Source: Variovorax boronicumulans (GTDB taxonomy: Bacteria > Pseudomonadota > Gammaproteobacteria > Burkholderiales > Burkholderiaceae_C). Taken from it: 33,970 bases of DNA. Below, one piece after another: positions 6,858 through 14,388 of this stretch. Position numbers and translations under genes: made by a program. Position 1 is the stretch's first letter. Each line of letters starts with the position of its first letter. Under the pieces are notes generated by a model, which saw only the letters and a program-made list of their open reading frames with translations, did not search any database and was not told where the DNA came from. The stretch covers positions 1 to 33,970 of the forward strand of contig NZ_JAAAFX010000002.1 of the NCBI RefSeq assembly GCF_019352895.1, written 5' to 3'.

Positions 6858-8228
6858 GTGGACACTGCATCGCCCCCTGCGCCGCCCTTGCCTGCCGCGC
6901 CCCCTCCCGTCACTTTCGCAGAAGCCCTGCGCTTCTGGCTCAAGCTGGGCTTCATCGGCTTCGGCGGGCCCGCCGGGCAGATCGCGATCATGCACACCGA
7001 GCTGGTCGAGCGCCGGCGCTGGATCAGCGAACAGCGCTTCCTGCATGCGCTCAATTTCTGCATGCTGCTGCCCGGCCCCGAGGCCCAGCAGCTGGCCACC
7101 TACATCGGCTGGCTGATGCACAAGACGCGCGGCGGCATCGTCGCCGGCGTGCTGTTCGTGCTGCCCTCGCTGTGCATCCTGATCGCGCTGTCGTGGGTCT
7201 ACCTGCGCTTCGGCAACGTGCCGGCGGTGGCCGGCATCTTCTACGGCATCAAGCCGGCCGTCACCGCGCTGGTGCTGCACGCGGCGCACCGCATCGGCAG
7301 CCGGGCTCTGAAGAACCGGTGGATGTGGGGCATCGCCGCGGCCGCCTTCGTCGCGATCTTCGCCTTCGACACGCCCTTCCCCGCGATCGTGCTGGCGGCC
7401 GGCGCGATCGGCCACCTGGGCGCGCGCTGGGCGCCCGCGGTGTTCTCGCCCGGCGGCGGCCAGGGCCGCGCCCCGGCGCACTACGGCCCGGCATGGATCG
7501 ACGACGACACGCCCACGCCGCCCCATGCGCGCTTCTCGCGCGCGCGCCTGCTGCGGGTGCTGGGCGTGGGCGCCGGCCTCTGGCTGCTGGCCATGGGCGT
7601 GCTGGTCGCGGTCCAGGGCCTGGCGGGCACGCTCACGCAGATGGGCTGGTTCTTCAGCAAGGCTGCGCTGCTGACCTTCGGCGGCGCCTATGCGGTGCTG
7701 CCCTACGTGTACCAGGGCGCGGTCGAACAGCACCACTGGCTCTCCGGCGCGCAGATGATCGACGGGCTGGCCCTGGGCGAGACCACGCCGGGCCCGCTGA
7801 TCATGGTGGTGGCCTTCGTGGGCTTCGTCGGCGGCTGGCTCCAGCAGGTGCTGGGGCCCGACCCGCTGTTCCTGGCCGGCGCACTGGCCGCGACCGTGGT
7901 GACCTTCTTCACCTTCCTGCCGTCCTTCGTCTTCATCCTGGCCGGCGGACCGGCCATCGAGGCCACGCACGGCAGGCTGGGCTTCACGGCACCGCTGTCG
8001 GCCGTCACGGCGGCGGCGGTGGGCGTGATCCTGAACCTGGCGCTGTTCTTCGCACACCATGTGCTGTGGCCCCAGGGCTTCGGCGGGCGCTTCGACATCG
8101 TCTCGGCCGCGATCGCCGTGGCCTCGGCCATCGCGCTGTTCCGCTTCAGGGTCGGCGTGCTGCCGCTGCTCGGGGCCTGCGCGGCCGTGGGGTTGGCGAT
8201 CACGCTGCTCGGGCCGGCGCTGCGCTGA
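6858..8228 (+). CDS. chrA: Chromate transporter ChrA (long-chain CHR family)
   Basis: This 456-residue inner-membrane protein is built from two homologous CHR domains, the usual long-chain form. Domain 1 carries FIGFGGPAGQIAIM (about 32-45), FCMLLPGPEAQQLATYIGW (67-85) and a following hydrophobic bundle. Domain 2 carries the parallel SKAALLTFGGAYAVLPYV (267-284) and GLALGETTPGPLIMVVAFVGF (303-323). The hydrophilic linker is about residues 195-230. ChrA proteins expel chromate from the cytoplasm, probably by proton antiport. No chrB regulator is adjacent, and the preceding porin cluster is unrelated in role. An isolated ChrA may transport another oxyanion. The ATG at 6858 gives a short Pro-rich N-terminus before the first conserved segment. 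It ends convergently with the anti-sigma gene at a shared hairpin. Confidence 0.92.
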   Translation: MDTASPPAPPLPAAPPPVTFAEALRFWLKLGFIGFGGPAGQIAIMHTELVERRRWISEQRFLHALNFCMLLPGPEAQQLATYIGWLMHKTRGGIVAGVLFVLPSLCILIALSWVYLRFGNVPAVAGIFYGIKPAVTALVLHAAHRIGSRALKNRWMWGIAAAAFVAIFAFDTPFPAIVLAAGAIGHLGARWAPAVFSPGGGQGRAPAHYGPAWIDDDTPTPPHARFSRARLLRVLGVGAGLWLLAMGVLVAVQGLAGTLTQMGWFFSKAALLTFGGAYAVLPYVYQGAVEQHHWLSGAQMIDGLALGETTPGPLIMVVAFVGFVGGWLQQVLGPDPLFLAGALAATVVTFFTFLPSFVFILAGGPAIEATHGRLGFTAPLSAVTAAAVGVILNLALFFAHHVLWPQGFGGRFDIVSAAIAVASAIALFRFRVGVLPLLGACAAVGLAITLLGPALR

Positions 8229-8235
8229 AGGCCCC

Positions 8236-8255
8236 AGGGCCTGTTCACAGGCCCT
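8236..8255. terminator. Hairpin between convergent chrA and the anti-sigma gene
   Basis: AGGGCCTG-TTCA-CAGGCCCT is a perfect 8-base stem with a 4-base loop, placed between two converging genes and overlapping the anti-sigma stop codon. There is no long T-run on either strand. It could act as a bidirectional terminator or as a transcript-end stabiliser. Confidence 0.5.
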
Positions 8256-9267
8256 AGCCCAGCAGCACGATCCCGCCGGGCAGCGCCGTGCGCTCCAACC
8301 GGAACAGCCGCTGGATCTGCACCAGCGCCTGGTCCAGGTCCGCGATCACGAAACGCCCGCTCACCGGCTTGTCGCCCAGCGCACGCGCCAGCAGCAGCAC
8401 GCGACCGGGCCGGTAGCGGTTGATCTCCGCCACCACCTCGGTCAGCGCGGTGTTGCGAAAGCTCAGCACGCCCTCGCGCCAGGGCGACAGCGAGGCCACG
8501 TCGATCCGCCGCGGCGTGCCCAGCGCGTGGCTGTCGTAGCTGATCTGCTGCGCGGGCCAGAGCGTGGCTTCGCGCCCGCCGGCGGCCACCTGCACGCGGC
8601 CGTCGAGGCAGGTCACGCAGATGCCGTCGGTGCGCCAGCGGACCTCGAAGCGGCCGTCGGTGGTCCAGGCCTGGCCCTGGGCCGCCGTCACGGTGAAGGG
8701 GTGGGCGGCACGCGCCGCATCGACCGACACCTCGCCATCGATCAGCTCGATGCCCGCGGACGGCCCATCGCCCGCACGCAGCGCGACACTGCTGCGGGTG
8801 TTGAGGTCGAGCGTGACCGAAGGCGCCAGCGCCAGCCGGCGCTGCTCGCCGACGCCGGTGCGGATGTCGGCGCGCAGGGCCTCCACCGACGGCCACAGGT
8901 CCAGCGGCGGCTTGACCAGCGCCACGCCGATGCCGGTGACGGCCATCGCCATGGCGCCGCCGAGCATGCGGCGCCGCGACAGCACGGGCGTGGGCATCGA
9001 CAGGGCGTCGGCAGCGCGCAGCCGCGCGAGTTCGGGGTCGTCCTGACCGGCCAGCACCGCCGCGGGGCGCAGCGCGCGCCACTGGCCGTGGGCCTTGCGA
9101 AAGGCCTGCGCATGCGCCTGGCTGGTGGCGCACCAGCGCTGCAATGCGCGCGCATCGCGCGGCCGGGCCGCACCCGATGCGAGCCGGCGCACCCAGGCCT
9201 GCGCCTGGACCTCGAGCGCGGCCGAGCGCGGGTCGGCCTCAGGCGCGCGCACCGGCACCTCCGACAC
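8254..9267 (-). CDS. FecR-family anti-sigma factor (VreR-like)
   Basis: This is a FecR-type inner-membrane anti-sigma regulator of about 337 residues. The N-terminal cytoplasmic DUF4880 domain (residues ~15-65, AQAWVRRLASGAARPRDARAL) binds the sigma factor. A single hydrophobic segment follows at ~101-118, directly after the twin-arginine-like SRRRML (97-102). The periplasmic FecR domain covers ~137-245 (IRTGVGEQRRLALAPSVTL, LIDGEVSVDA, GICVTCLDGRVQV). The C-terminal part (~263-337, LSFRNTALTEVVAEINRYRP...) resembles an STN-like signal-receiving domain. The start is uncertain. GTG at 9267 gives the family's usual length; GTG at 9252 follows a GGAGG; the frame stays open to GTG at 9345. It sits about 95 bases downstream of the ECF sigma gene, in the classical sigma/anti-sigma order. 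It probably holds the sigma factor until signalled through the STN protein. Confidence 0.87.
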   Translation of the reverse strand: MSEVPVRAPEADPRSAALEVQAQAWVRRLASGAARPRDARALQRWCATSQAHAQAFRKAHGQWRALRPAAVLAGQDDPELARLRAADALSMPTPVLSRRRMLGGAMAMAVTGIGVALVKPPLDLWPSVEALRADIRTGVGEQRRLALAPSVTLDLNTRSSVALRAGDGPSAGIELIDGEVSVDAARAAHPFTVTAAQGQAWTTDGRFEVRWRTDGICVTCLDGRVQVAAGGREATLWPAQQISYDSHALGTPRRIDVASLSPWREGVLSFRNTALTEVVAEINRYRPGRVLLLARALGDKPVSGRFVIADLDQALVQIQRLFRLERTALPGGIVLLG

Positions 9268-9360
9268 GACGGCTGGCAAGCAATGCAGAACAAGAAAACG
9301 CGAGGCCCATACCCAGAAGACGGTTCTCGCGCGCCGAAACTGCACACCCTCGGGCCAAGC

Positions 9361-9885
9361 TCATTGCATGCGCTCCGTCACATGCTCGTGGGCTCGGCGC
9401 AGTTCGCGGTCGACCAGACTTACCGACACGCCCAGGCGCCGCGCCACTTCCTGCCGCGGCATCTCGTCGACCCGGATCAGGATCAGGATGCGGCGCCGCC
9501 GCGGTGGCATCTCGTCGAGCACGGCCGCCAGGCGCTGCGCCTCGGAGCGGGCCTCGGCGGTCTGCGCGGGGCCGGGCGCGGGGTCGCTCAGGCTGTCGAA
9601 GATCTGCTCCACCTCGGCCCCGCCCAGGAAGCGGCCCTCGGCGCGCAACCGGTCGAGCGCGGCATTGGTGGCCATGCGCATCAGGTAGCTCAGCGGGTAC
9701 TGCACGGGCGCGGCCGACTCGGCACCGCCCTCGAGGCGCAGCCAGGTGTCCTGCAGCGCGTCGCCGGCCAGGTCGGCGTTGCCCAGCTGCAGCGTCAGCC
9801 GGCGCTTGAGTTCCTCGTAGCGCCCCAGCATGAAATCGCGCAAGGCGCCCAGGCCGGCGCCGGCGCCGAATCCGTGGCCGCTCAT
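9361..9885 (-). CDS. ECF RNA polymerase sigma factor, FecI group (VreI-like)
   Basis: This 174-residue ECF sigma factor has region 2 at residues ~16-83 (LRDFMLGRYEELKRRL, GDALQDTWLRL, PLSYLMRMATNAALDRLR) and region 4 at ~113-167 (LDEMPPRRRRILILIRVDEM, RQEVARRLGVSVSLVDRELRRA). The size and the downstream FecR gene place it in the iron-starvation/FecI-like group. The ATG at 9885 overlaps the TGA of the upstream STN-TonB gene (ATGA), so the two are translationally coupled. Likely targets include the two-partner-secretion operon to the right. A candidate shared promoter motif (ACAG-N17-CGTCTA) precedes both the left hemagglutinin gene and the TpsB gene. The match to VreI of Pseudomonas is inferred from gene order and partner architecture, not from a sequence search. 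Confidence 0.9.
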   Translation of the reverse strand: MSGHGFGAGAGLGALRDFMLGRYEELKRRLTLQLGNADLAGDALQDTWLRLEGGAESAAPVQYPLSYLMRMATNAALDRLRAEGRFLGGAEVEQIFDSLSDPAPGPAQTAEARSEAQRLAAVLDEMPPRRRRILILIRVDEMPRQEVARRLGVSVSLVDRELRRAHEHVTERMQ

Positions 9886-10577
9886 CGGGCCGCCCCGCAG
9901 TCGCGGCCGGCGGCCATGGCGCTCGGCACGATCAGCATCACGAAAGGCTGCGCCGCGTCGCCGGCCGGCGGGCGGCCGACGTGCACTTCGCGCATCGCCT
10001 GCAGGATGGCGCCGTCGCGCGCGGCGTCGCCGGTCGAGTCCAGCAGCATCGGGCGCTCGACGCGCCCCTGGCCGTCGACATGGAAGCTCAGGGCCACGCG
10101 CCAGCCCGCAGGCGCGGTGCGTGCATCGCGGCAGAAGATCTCGCGCACGCGGGACTGCAGCAGGCCGTCGTAGGCCGCGTCGCGCGGGACCGCCGCCACG
10201 GCCTCGGCGATGGGTACGGGGGCCAGGGCTTCGATCACGAAGGCCTCGGGTGCGGTGAGGTGCGCCGCCAGGCCCGAGCCCTCGAGCAGCAGCCGCAGCG
10301 CGGCCTCGGGCGTGTAGCGGCCGGCCAGTGCCGGCGCGCGACGGCCGGCCACGGTGTCCGCCTGGTAGAAGCCGGACCACCCCGTCATCGCGCCGAAGGC
10401 CTCGAGCGCTTCGGGCAGCGGCTGCGCGGGCAGGTCGAAAGCGATGTCGCCCACGCGTGGCACCTGCGGACGCGACGGCGAGGACGCCGGCCGCGGCGCC
10501 GCGGCCGGACCGGCTTGCGCCAGGCTCATGCCGATCGCCAATGCGAGCGCGCAGGCGAGCGGAGCCGGGGTTGCCAT
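9882..10577 (-). CDS. Periplasmic STN-domain protein with TonB-like C-terminus (VreA-like signal transducer)
   Basis: This 231-residue exported protein has a signal peptide (MATPAPLACALALAIGMSLA..QAG) and a Pro-rich linker. An STN domain follows at ~45-117 (IAFDLPAQPLPEALEAFGAMTG, GRYTPEAALRLLLEGSGL). This is the N-terminal signalling domain usually found on TonB-dependent receptors. Instead of a beta-barrel, residues ~133-219 form a TonB-C-like domain (YDGLLQSRVREIF, ALSFHVDGQGRVERPMLL, ILQAMREVHVG). That domain resembles the C-terminus of the TonB-like protein at 17120-17848. As I recall, VreA of Pseudomonas aeruginosa is a similarly barrel-less surface-signalling component. The role is probably to relay a signal to the FecR-type anti-sigma factor. 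I chose the ATG at 10577 for the signal peptide; the frame is open further upstream. The stop overlaps the sigma-factor ATG. Confidence 0.8.
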   Translation of the reverse strand: MATPAPLACALALAIGMSLAQAGPAAAPRPASSPSRPQVPRVGDIAFDLPAQPLPEALEAFGAMTGWSGFYQADTVAGRRAPALAGRYTPEAALRLLLEGSGLAAHLTAPEAFVIEALAPVPIAEAVAAVPRDAAYDGLLQSRVREIFCRDARTAPAGWRVALSFHVDGQGRVERPMLLDSTGDAARDGAILQAMREVHVGRPPAGDAAQPFVMLIVPSAMAAGRDCGAAR

Positions 10578-10746
10578 GGGCGAAGGGAGATCATGCGGAG
10601 CAGAGAAATCGCCGCCGGAAGATGCGGCGCCTATCGCGATGCATGCTGCCCGCGCAATTTGACCGGCGCGTGACGAAGGCCTCGAAAGTGGCGCCGATCG
10701 CCCCCTCAAGGCCCGGTCTTTCCCTACACGCGCGCCGGGGGCCGCG

Positions 10747-10764
10747 ATGTAACTTCGCTTACAG
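10747..10764. promoter_or_regulatory. Inverted repeat TGTAA-N6-TTACA in the divergent STN-gene / CheB-like gap
   Basis: TGTAACTTCGCTTACA (10748-10763) is an inverted repeat in the 262-base gap between the divergent STN-protein gene and the CheB-like gene. On the minus strand the 18-base block reads CTGTAAG-CGAA-GTTACAT, a weak Pho-box-like arrangement (9 of 14 matches). It is a candidate operator for one or both genes. No promoter elements could be assigned with confidence in this gap. Confidence 0.4.
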
Positions 10765-10839
10765 ATTCCAGGCTGCGGCGCGCTCCGTGCCATGTGCCTG
10801 CCCTACCGGCAGGCAGACAGTCTGGCAACAGGAGCTGCC

Positions 10840-11433
10840 ATGGACGTTGTCGTCATCGGTGGAGCGACAGGTGCACTCGACGTGCTCAAGCGCCTGGTTG
10901 CCGGGCTTCCCAGCAACTTTCCTGCAGCCCTGGTGGTGGTGCTCCACCCCGATGAACGACAGCCGCGATCGCTGGTCGCGGCATTGATGAAGGCCACTGC
11001 GCTCGATGTGTCCTGGGCCGAAACCGGCGAGGCACCACGGCGCGGCCATCTCTACCTGGCCCCGCCGGACCGCCACCTGGTGTTCGACGCCGGGGGATGC
11101 CTGCATCTGGACGACGGGCCGAAGGTCCGGCACTTCCGCCCGGCGGCCGACCCGCTGTTCGAGAGCGCGGCCCGCGTCTTCGGGGGGCAGGTGATCGGCG
11201 TCGTGCTCAGCGGCGACGGCGACGATGGCACCGACGGGCTGATCGCCATCAAGCGGGCCGGCGGTGTCAGCATCGTCCAGAGCCCCAGCGATGCACTGGA
11301 ACCCGACATGCCGACGTCGGGGCTGCTCAACGACAGCCCCGACCATGTGCCGCTCGCGGAGGAACTCGGTCCCCTGCTTCAGCGGCTGGTCACGCACAGG
11401 GTGTTGCGGCGGAAAAAGCACTCGGTGATATAG
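10840..11433 (+). CDS. CheB-type methylesterase-domain protein with altered catalytic serine
   Basis: This is a stand-alone 197-residue protein with the fold of the CheB C-terminal methylesterase domain: VVVIGGATGALDVLKRL, VVVLHPDE, GHLYLAPPDRHLVF, FRPAADPLFESAA and VIGVVLSGDGDDGTDGL, in the family order. Chemotaxis CheB removes methyl groups from receptors using a Ser-His-Asp triad. The His (His36) and the Asp (Asp129) are present. The nucleophilic Ser of the G-A-S-T-G-G loop is replaced by Ala (G-G-A-T-G-A, Ala9). No receiver domain is attached and no chemotaxis genes lie nearby. It may be a catalytically dead, ligand- or partner-binding version. I chose the ATG at 10840 because AGGAG lies just upstream; an in-frame ATG at 10792 would add 16 residues that do not match the family. 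Confidence 0.85.
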   Translation: MDVVVIGGATGALDVLKRLVAGLPSNFPAALVVVLHPDERQPRSLVAALMKATALDVSWAETGEAPRRGHLYLAPPDRHLVFDAGGCLHLDDGPKVRHFRPAADPLFESAARVFGGQVIGVVLSGDGDDGTDGLIAIKRAGGVSIVQSPSDALEPDMPTSGLLNDSPDHVPLAEELGPLLQRLVTHRVLRRKKHSVI

Positions 11434-11444
11434 CAGGGCTTCCG

Positions 11445-12521
11445 CTACTCGCCACGGCTGCGCTTCTTTGCTCCATCGCCGTCGGCGTCGCCTTCGAGCA
11501 GCATCCCACGCCGAGCCAACCGCTCCTTTGCTTCGGTCAATGCCGAATGCAGTTGCTGCGCCAGCTCAGCCTTGGGCGGCAATTCGGTCCAGTACTCGGC
11601 GACCGTGATGCCATCCTGATGCATCTGCAGCAGCTCTACCTGTTCGCGGCTGGACTCGGCGCACAGGATCAAGCCGATGGGCGCTTCCTCCCCGGGCTGA
11701 CGTTCGTACTTGTCCAGCCATCGAAGGTAGAGCTCCATCTGTCCTTTGTGCGCGGCCTTGAAGCGACCGAGCTTGAGCTCGATGGCCACCAATCGCCGCA
11801 ACCGGCGATGGTAGAAAAGCAGGTCGAGGTAGAAATCCTCGCCGTCGATCACCATGCGCTTCTGGCGCTCCACGAACGCGAAGCCTCGGCCCAGCTCCAG
11901 GATGAAGGCCTCGAGCTGCCGCAGAATCGCCGCCTCCAGATCTGCCTCGTCATGGCCTTGGCGCAAACCCAGGAAATCGAGAAAGTACGGATCCTTGAAA
12001 ACCTGCGCGGGAGCGAGCGGCATGGCCGGCGCCTGGGCGCTGGCGATCTCTGTGCGCTCGAAGGCCTTGCGCTCGATCTGGAGGCTCAGTTCGCGCACGC
12101 TCCACCCGTCTTGCGCGGCGCACCGGGCGTAGAACGCACGCGCCTGGGCGCTCTTGAGCGCCACGATGGCCACCAGATGGCTCCAGCTCAATTCTGTCGA
12201 CAGCGTCGACACAATGGCGGCGTTGGGAAAGGCTTGCGCAAACTTCACCATGCGGCGCAAGTTGCGCGACTCGAAACCTCGACCGAATTCCGAGGCGAGT
12301 TGCTCCCCCAATCGGTCCAGCAACTGGGCGCCGTAGCTGGCACGTGCATCACCCAGCACCTCGACGCAAAGCCGTTGCCCCACCGCCCAGTACAGCCGGG
12401 TGAGCTCGGCATTGACCGCACCCGCCAAGCGCTGTCGGCTGGTGGCAATCAGCGCACGCAGTTCGGCATGCAGGCGATCGGGGCTCAAGGACGGCGTCTG
12501 GCTCACTGGCGTCAGCCTCAC
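11445..12521 (-). CDS. YhcG/DUF1016-family PD-(D/E)XK nuclease-like protein
   Basis: This protein has about 358 residues. The N-terminal DUF1016 region (~17-160) contains LTRLYWAVGQRL, YGAQLLDRLGEQLASEFGRGF and ELSWSHLVAIVALKS. The C-terminal PD-(D/E)XK nuclease domain has Asp233 (DLLFYHRRL), Glu248-x-Lys250 (IELKLGRFKAAHKGQMELYL) and Gln261 in the usual spacing, with FVERQKRMVIDGEDFYLDL before it. Family members are found near defence loci and mobile DNA; the physiological role is not firmly established. The start is a GTG at 12521; a GTG at 12506 preceded by GAGG is an alternative. It is convergent with the CheB-like gene (11-base gap) and lies beyond the end of the secretion operon, separated from it by 90 bases, so it is probably an independent insertion. 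Confidence 0.9.
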   Translation of the reverse strand: MRLTPVSQTPSLSPDRLHAELRALIATSRQRLAGAVNAELTRLYWAVGQRLCVEVLGDARASYGAQLLDRLGEQLASEFGRGFESRNLRRMVKFAQAFPNAAIVSTLSTELSWSHLVAIVALKSAQARAFYARCAAQDGWSVRELSLQIERKAFERTEIASAQAPAMPLAPAQVFKDPYFLDFLGLRQGHDEADLEAAILRQLEAFILELGRGFAFVERQKRMVIDGEDFYLDLLFYHRRLRRLVAIELKLGRFKAAHKGQMELYLRWLDKYERQPGEEAPIGLILCAESSREQVELLQMHQDGITVAEYWTELPPKAELAQQLHSALTEAKERLARRGMLLEGDADGDGAKKRSRGE

Positions 12522-12611
12522 TGGTACGTTGTTGCCGAGATGATAGCCCGCGACACAGGCGTCATCGCCACGGCCACCGCCTCATCCGCAGACGCGGCGC
12601 GCAGATATGCC

Positions 12612-12866
12612 CTACCCCCGCCAGTGGCGCCGCGCCTCGTTGAGTTCCGCCATCGAGATGTGCAGTTCGGCCATGGTCTGGACCATGAGTTCGAGCAGCG
12701 CCGTGCGCTGGCGCAGCCGCGCGGCCTCGGCGCGCTGGGCGCGCTGGGCCTGCTGCGTGGCGGCGCGCAGCGCGCGTTTCGCGGGCGAGTCGGGTCCGCT
12801 GGTGTCGTGCAGCGAGGGCTCGTCGTCCCTCGGTGCGAGGGCGCGTCCGGCAGCGGCGAGGCGCAT
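12612..12866 (-). CDS. Small charged, probably helical protein at the operon end
   Basis: This 84-residue frame starts 5 bases after the stop of the YbjN-like gene. It is dominated by Arg, Ala and Gln with heptad-like spacing (RALRAATQQAQRAQRAEAAR, RQRTALLELMVQTMAELH), suggesting one long amphipathic helix. There is no signal peptide or membrane segment. I do not recognise a family. The tight spacing to the upstream gene and high third-position GC support it being real. It closes the run of ten genes beginning with the TpsB gene. Confidence 0.6.
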   Translation of the reverse strand: MRLAAAGRALAPRDDEPSLHDTSGPDSPAKRALRAATQQAQRAQRAEAARLRQRTALLELMVQTMAELHISMAELNEARRHWRG

Positions 12867-12871
12867 GGGGC

Positions 12872-13396
12872 TCACGCCGCTGCAGGTTCTTCCACGGCGG
12901 CGCCGACGGCAGCCGGCGCCTCGGCCTGGCCCTCTTCCGACGCGGCCTTGTAGTTGCGCAGGTGCAGGAAGAACTGGCCCATCATCTGCGTCCACAGGTT
13001 GAGCGATAGCGCCAGGTGGGCCGGGGCCACGCCACCGGCGGCCACCACGTCCATCTCGAGCACCACGAAGTCGCCGTGCTGCGCCACGCGCGCGAAGCGC
13101 TTGCTGCGGTGCCACGACGAGAGCACGCCCTCGGGCAGCGTACCGCCCTGCACGCGCAGCGGGCAGCTCAGCGTGAGGTCGGCGTACTCGCCGGCGGCGA
13201 TGGGGTTGCCCCACAGCACCTGGAAGCCGATGCCGTGGCTGGCGCTGTGCAAGCGCACCACGCCGTCCTGTTCGACGGCGGTGACGGCACAGCCTGCGGC
13301 CTGGATGGCGTCGGTCACGACGGCGGCGTTGAGGCTCTGCAGCAGCGCGGGCGCGGCGGTGCTGTCGGCGGCGATGGGGGTCGATTTTTCGGTCAT
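12872..13396 (-). CDS. YbjN-domain protein
   Basis: This 174-residue soluble protein resembles the YbjN (sensory transduction regulator) family. The conserved body is at about residues 68-150: AGEYADLTLSCPL, LSSWHRSKRFARVAQHGDFVVLEMDV, GGVAPAHLALSLNLWTQMMGQFF. The first 30 residues are Ala-rich and less conserved. YbjN-fold proteins often act as chaperone-like or adaptor proteins, and a type III chaperone-like fold has been noted for the family. Here it could assist secretion. A GGAGA ribosome site precedes the ATG at 13396. It follows the prolyl-isomerase gene by 41 bases and is followed by the small protein after 5 bases. The molecular function is unknown. Confidence 0.72.
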   Translation of the reverse strand: MTEKSTPIAADSTAAPALLQSLNAAVVTDAIQAAGCAVTAVEQDGVVRLHSASHGIGFQVLWGNPIAAGEYADLTLSCPLRVQGGTLPEGVLSSWHRSKRFARVAQHGDFVVLEMDVVAAGGVAPAHLALSLNLWTQMMGQFFLHLRNYKAASEEGQAEAPAAVGAAVEEPAAA

Positions 13397-13437
13397 GGAA
13401 AAGGGTCTCCGGAAGAGGTGAGGAAGAGGGTCTGGAA

Positions 13438-14388
13438 TCAGGGGGTCTGGCGAAGCGCCGCGTCGAGGGCTGCGCCGTCGATGGTCACGCTGCCGGCCGG
13501 TGCGAGGCCCGCCATGTGCGCCTGCACCAGCTGCTGCTGGCGTTGCTGGCGCAATGCGGCCTGCAGCTGTGGCTTCATTTCCTGCAACGTGGCGGTGCGC
13601 GCCGGCTGGGTCTCGAGCAGCTTGACGATGTGGAAGCCGGCGTCGGAGGCCACGGCCTCGCTGACCTCGCCCACCTTGAGCTTGCCCACCACCGTGCGCA
13701 CCTCGGGCAGCAGCTGGGCCAGCGGCAGTGCGCCCACTTCGCCGCCGCGCTCGGCGCTGCGCTTGTCGTCGGAGCGGCTGCGCGCCAGGCTCGCGAAATC
13801 GCCGCTGCGCGCCTGCGTGGCGAGCTTGCGGGCCTCTTCGCGGACCTTGGCCTGCGCGGCCGCATCGCCGGCCGGGGCGGCCAGGTAGATCTGCGCCACG
13901 CGGTAGACCGTGGGCAGCGCGAAGCCGGCCTTGCCCTGTTCGTAGGCGGTGCTCACCTCGGCGTCCGAGGGGAAGCCCGCGGGCAGCTGGGCCAGCGACT
14001 CGAGATAGCTGGTGGCGACGATGCGCTGCGTGATCTCGTCGACCGCGGCATCGATGCGCGCCTTGACCTCGGGTCGCTCGGCCCAGCCCTTGGCACGCGC
14101 CTCGCGCAGCAGCGTTTCGCTGGCGAGCCGCTGGCGCAGCCAGTTGTCGAGCGCGCCGCGGTTGTCCCTGAGCGCGCTGCGCTCGGCTTCGGGCAGGCTC
14201 TGGAGCAGGCGCTCGACGTCGGCCCGGCCGACCGTCACCGCGCCCAGGCTGGCCACCACGGTGTTCGCGGGCGAGGCCTGGGGCGGGGTCTGCGCCGTCG
14301 CCGCGCCGAGGCACGAGGCCAGCAGCACGCCGGCCGCGGCACGCAGCGAGGGCATGCGGACTGCAAATTGCTTCTTCATTCGGTTCAT
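13438..14388 (-). CDS. Periplasmic parvulin-type peptidyl-prolyl isomerase (PpiC/SurA-like)
   Basis: This protein has about 316 residues. A signal peptide (MKKQFAVRMPSLRAAAGVLL..ATAQ) is followed by a SurA-like N-terminal helical region (~45-150). A parvulin domain covers ~162-259 (VYRVAQIYLA, EEARKLATQARSGDFASLAR, GGEVGALPLAQLLPEV, SEAVASDAGFHIVKLLE). A Gln-rich helix ends the protein. The likely role is folding or holding of a secreted or outer-membrane partner, most plausibly the TpsB barrel, the porin or the hemagglutinin passing through the periplasm. I chose MNRMKK at 14388 because it gives a clean signal peptide. The frame is open up to an ATG at 14568, 8 bases after the previous stop, and the first codons there look coding-like, so an N-terminal extension is possible. 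Confidence 0.85.
   Translation of the reverse strand: MNRMKKQFAVRMPSLRAAAGVLLASCLGAATAQTPPQASPANTVVASLGAVTVGRADVERLLQSLPEAERSALRDNRGALDNWLRQRLASETLLREARAKGWAERPEVKARIDAAVDEITQRIVATSYLESLAQLPAGFPSDAEVSTAYEQGKAGFALPTVYRVAQIYLAAPAGDAAAQAKVREEARKLATQARSGDFASLARSRSDDKRSAERGGEVGALPLAQLLPEVRTVVGKLKVGEVSEAVASDAGFHIVKLLETQPARTATLQEMKPQLQAALRQQRQQQLVQAHMAGLAPAGSVTIDGAALDAALRQTP

Noticed and set aside
8059..10173. A 704-codon plus-strand frame over the anti-sigma/sigma operon
   Set aside because: It covers the ends of several genes in the opposite direction and has no domain; the FecR and sigma-factor motifs are on the minus strand.
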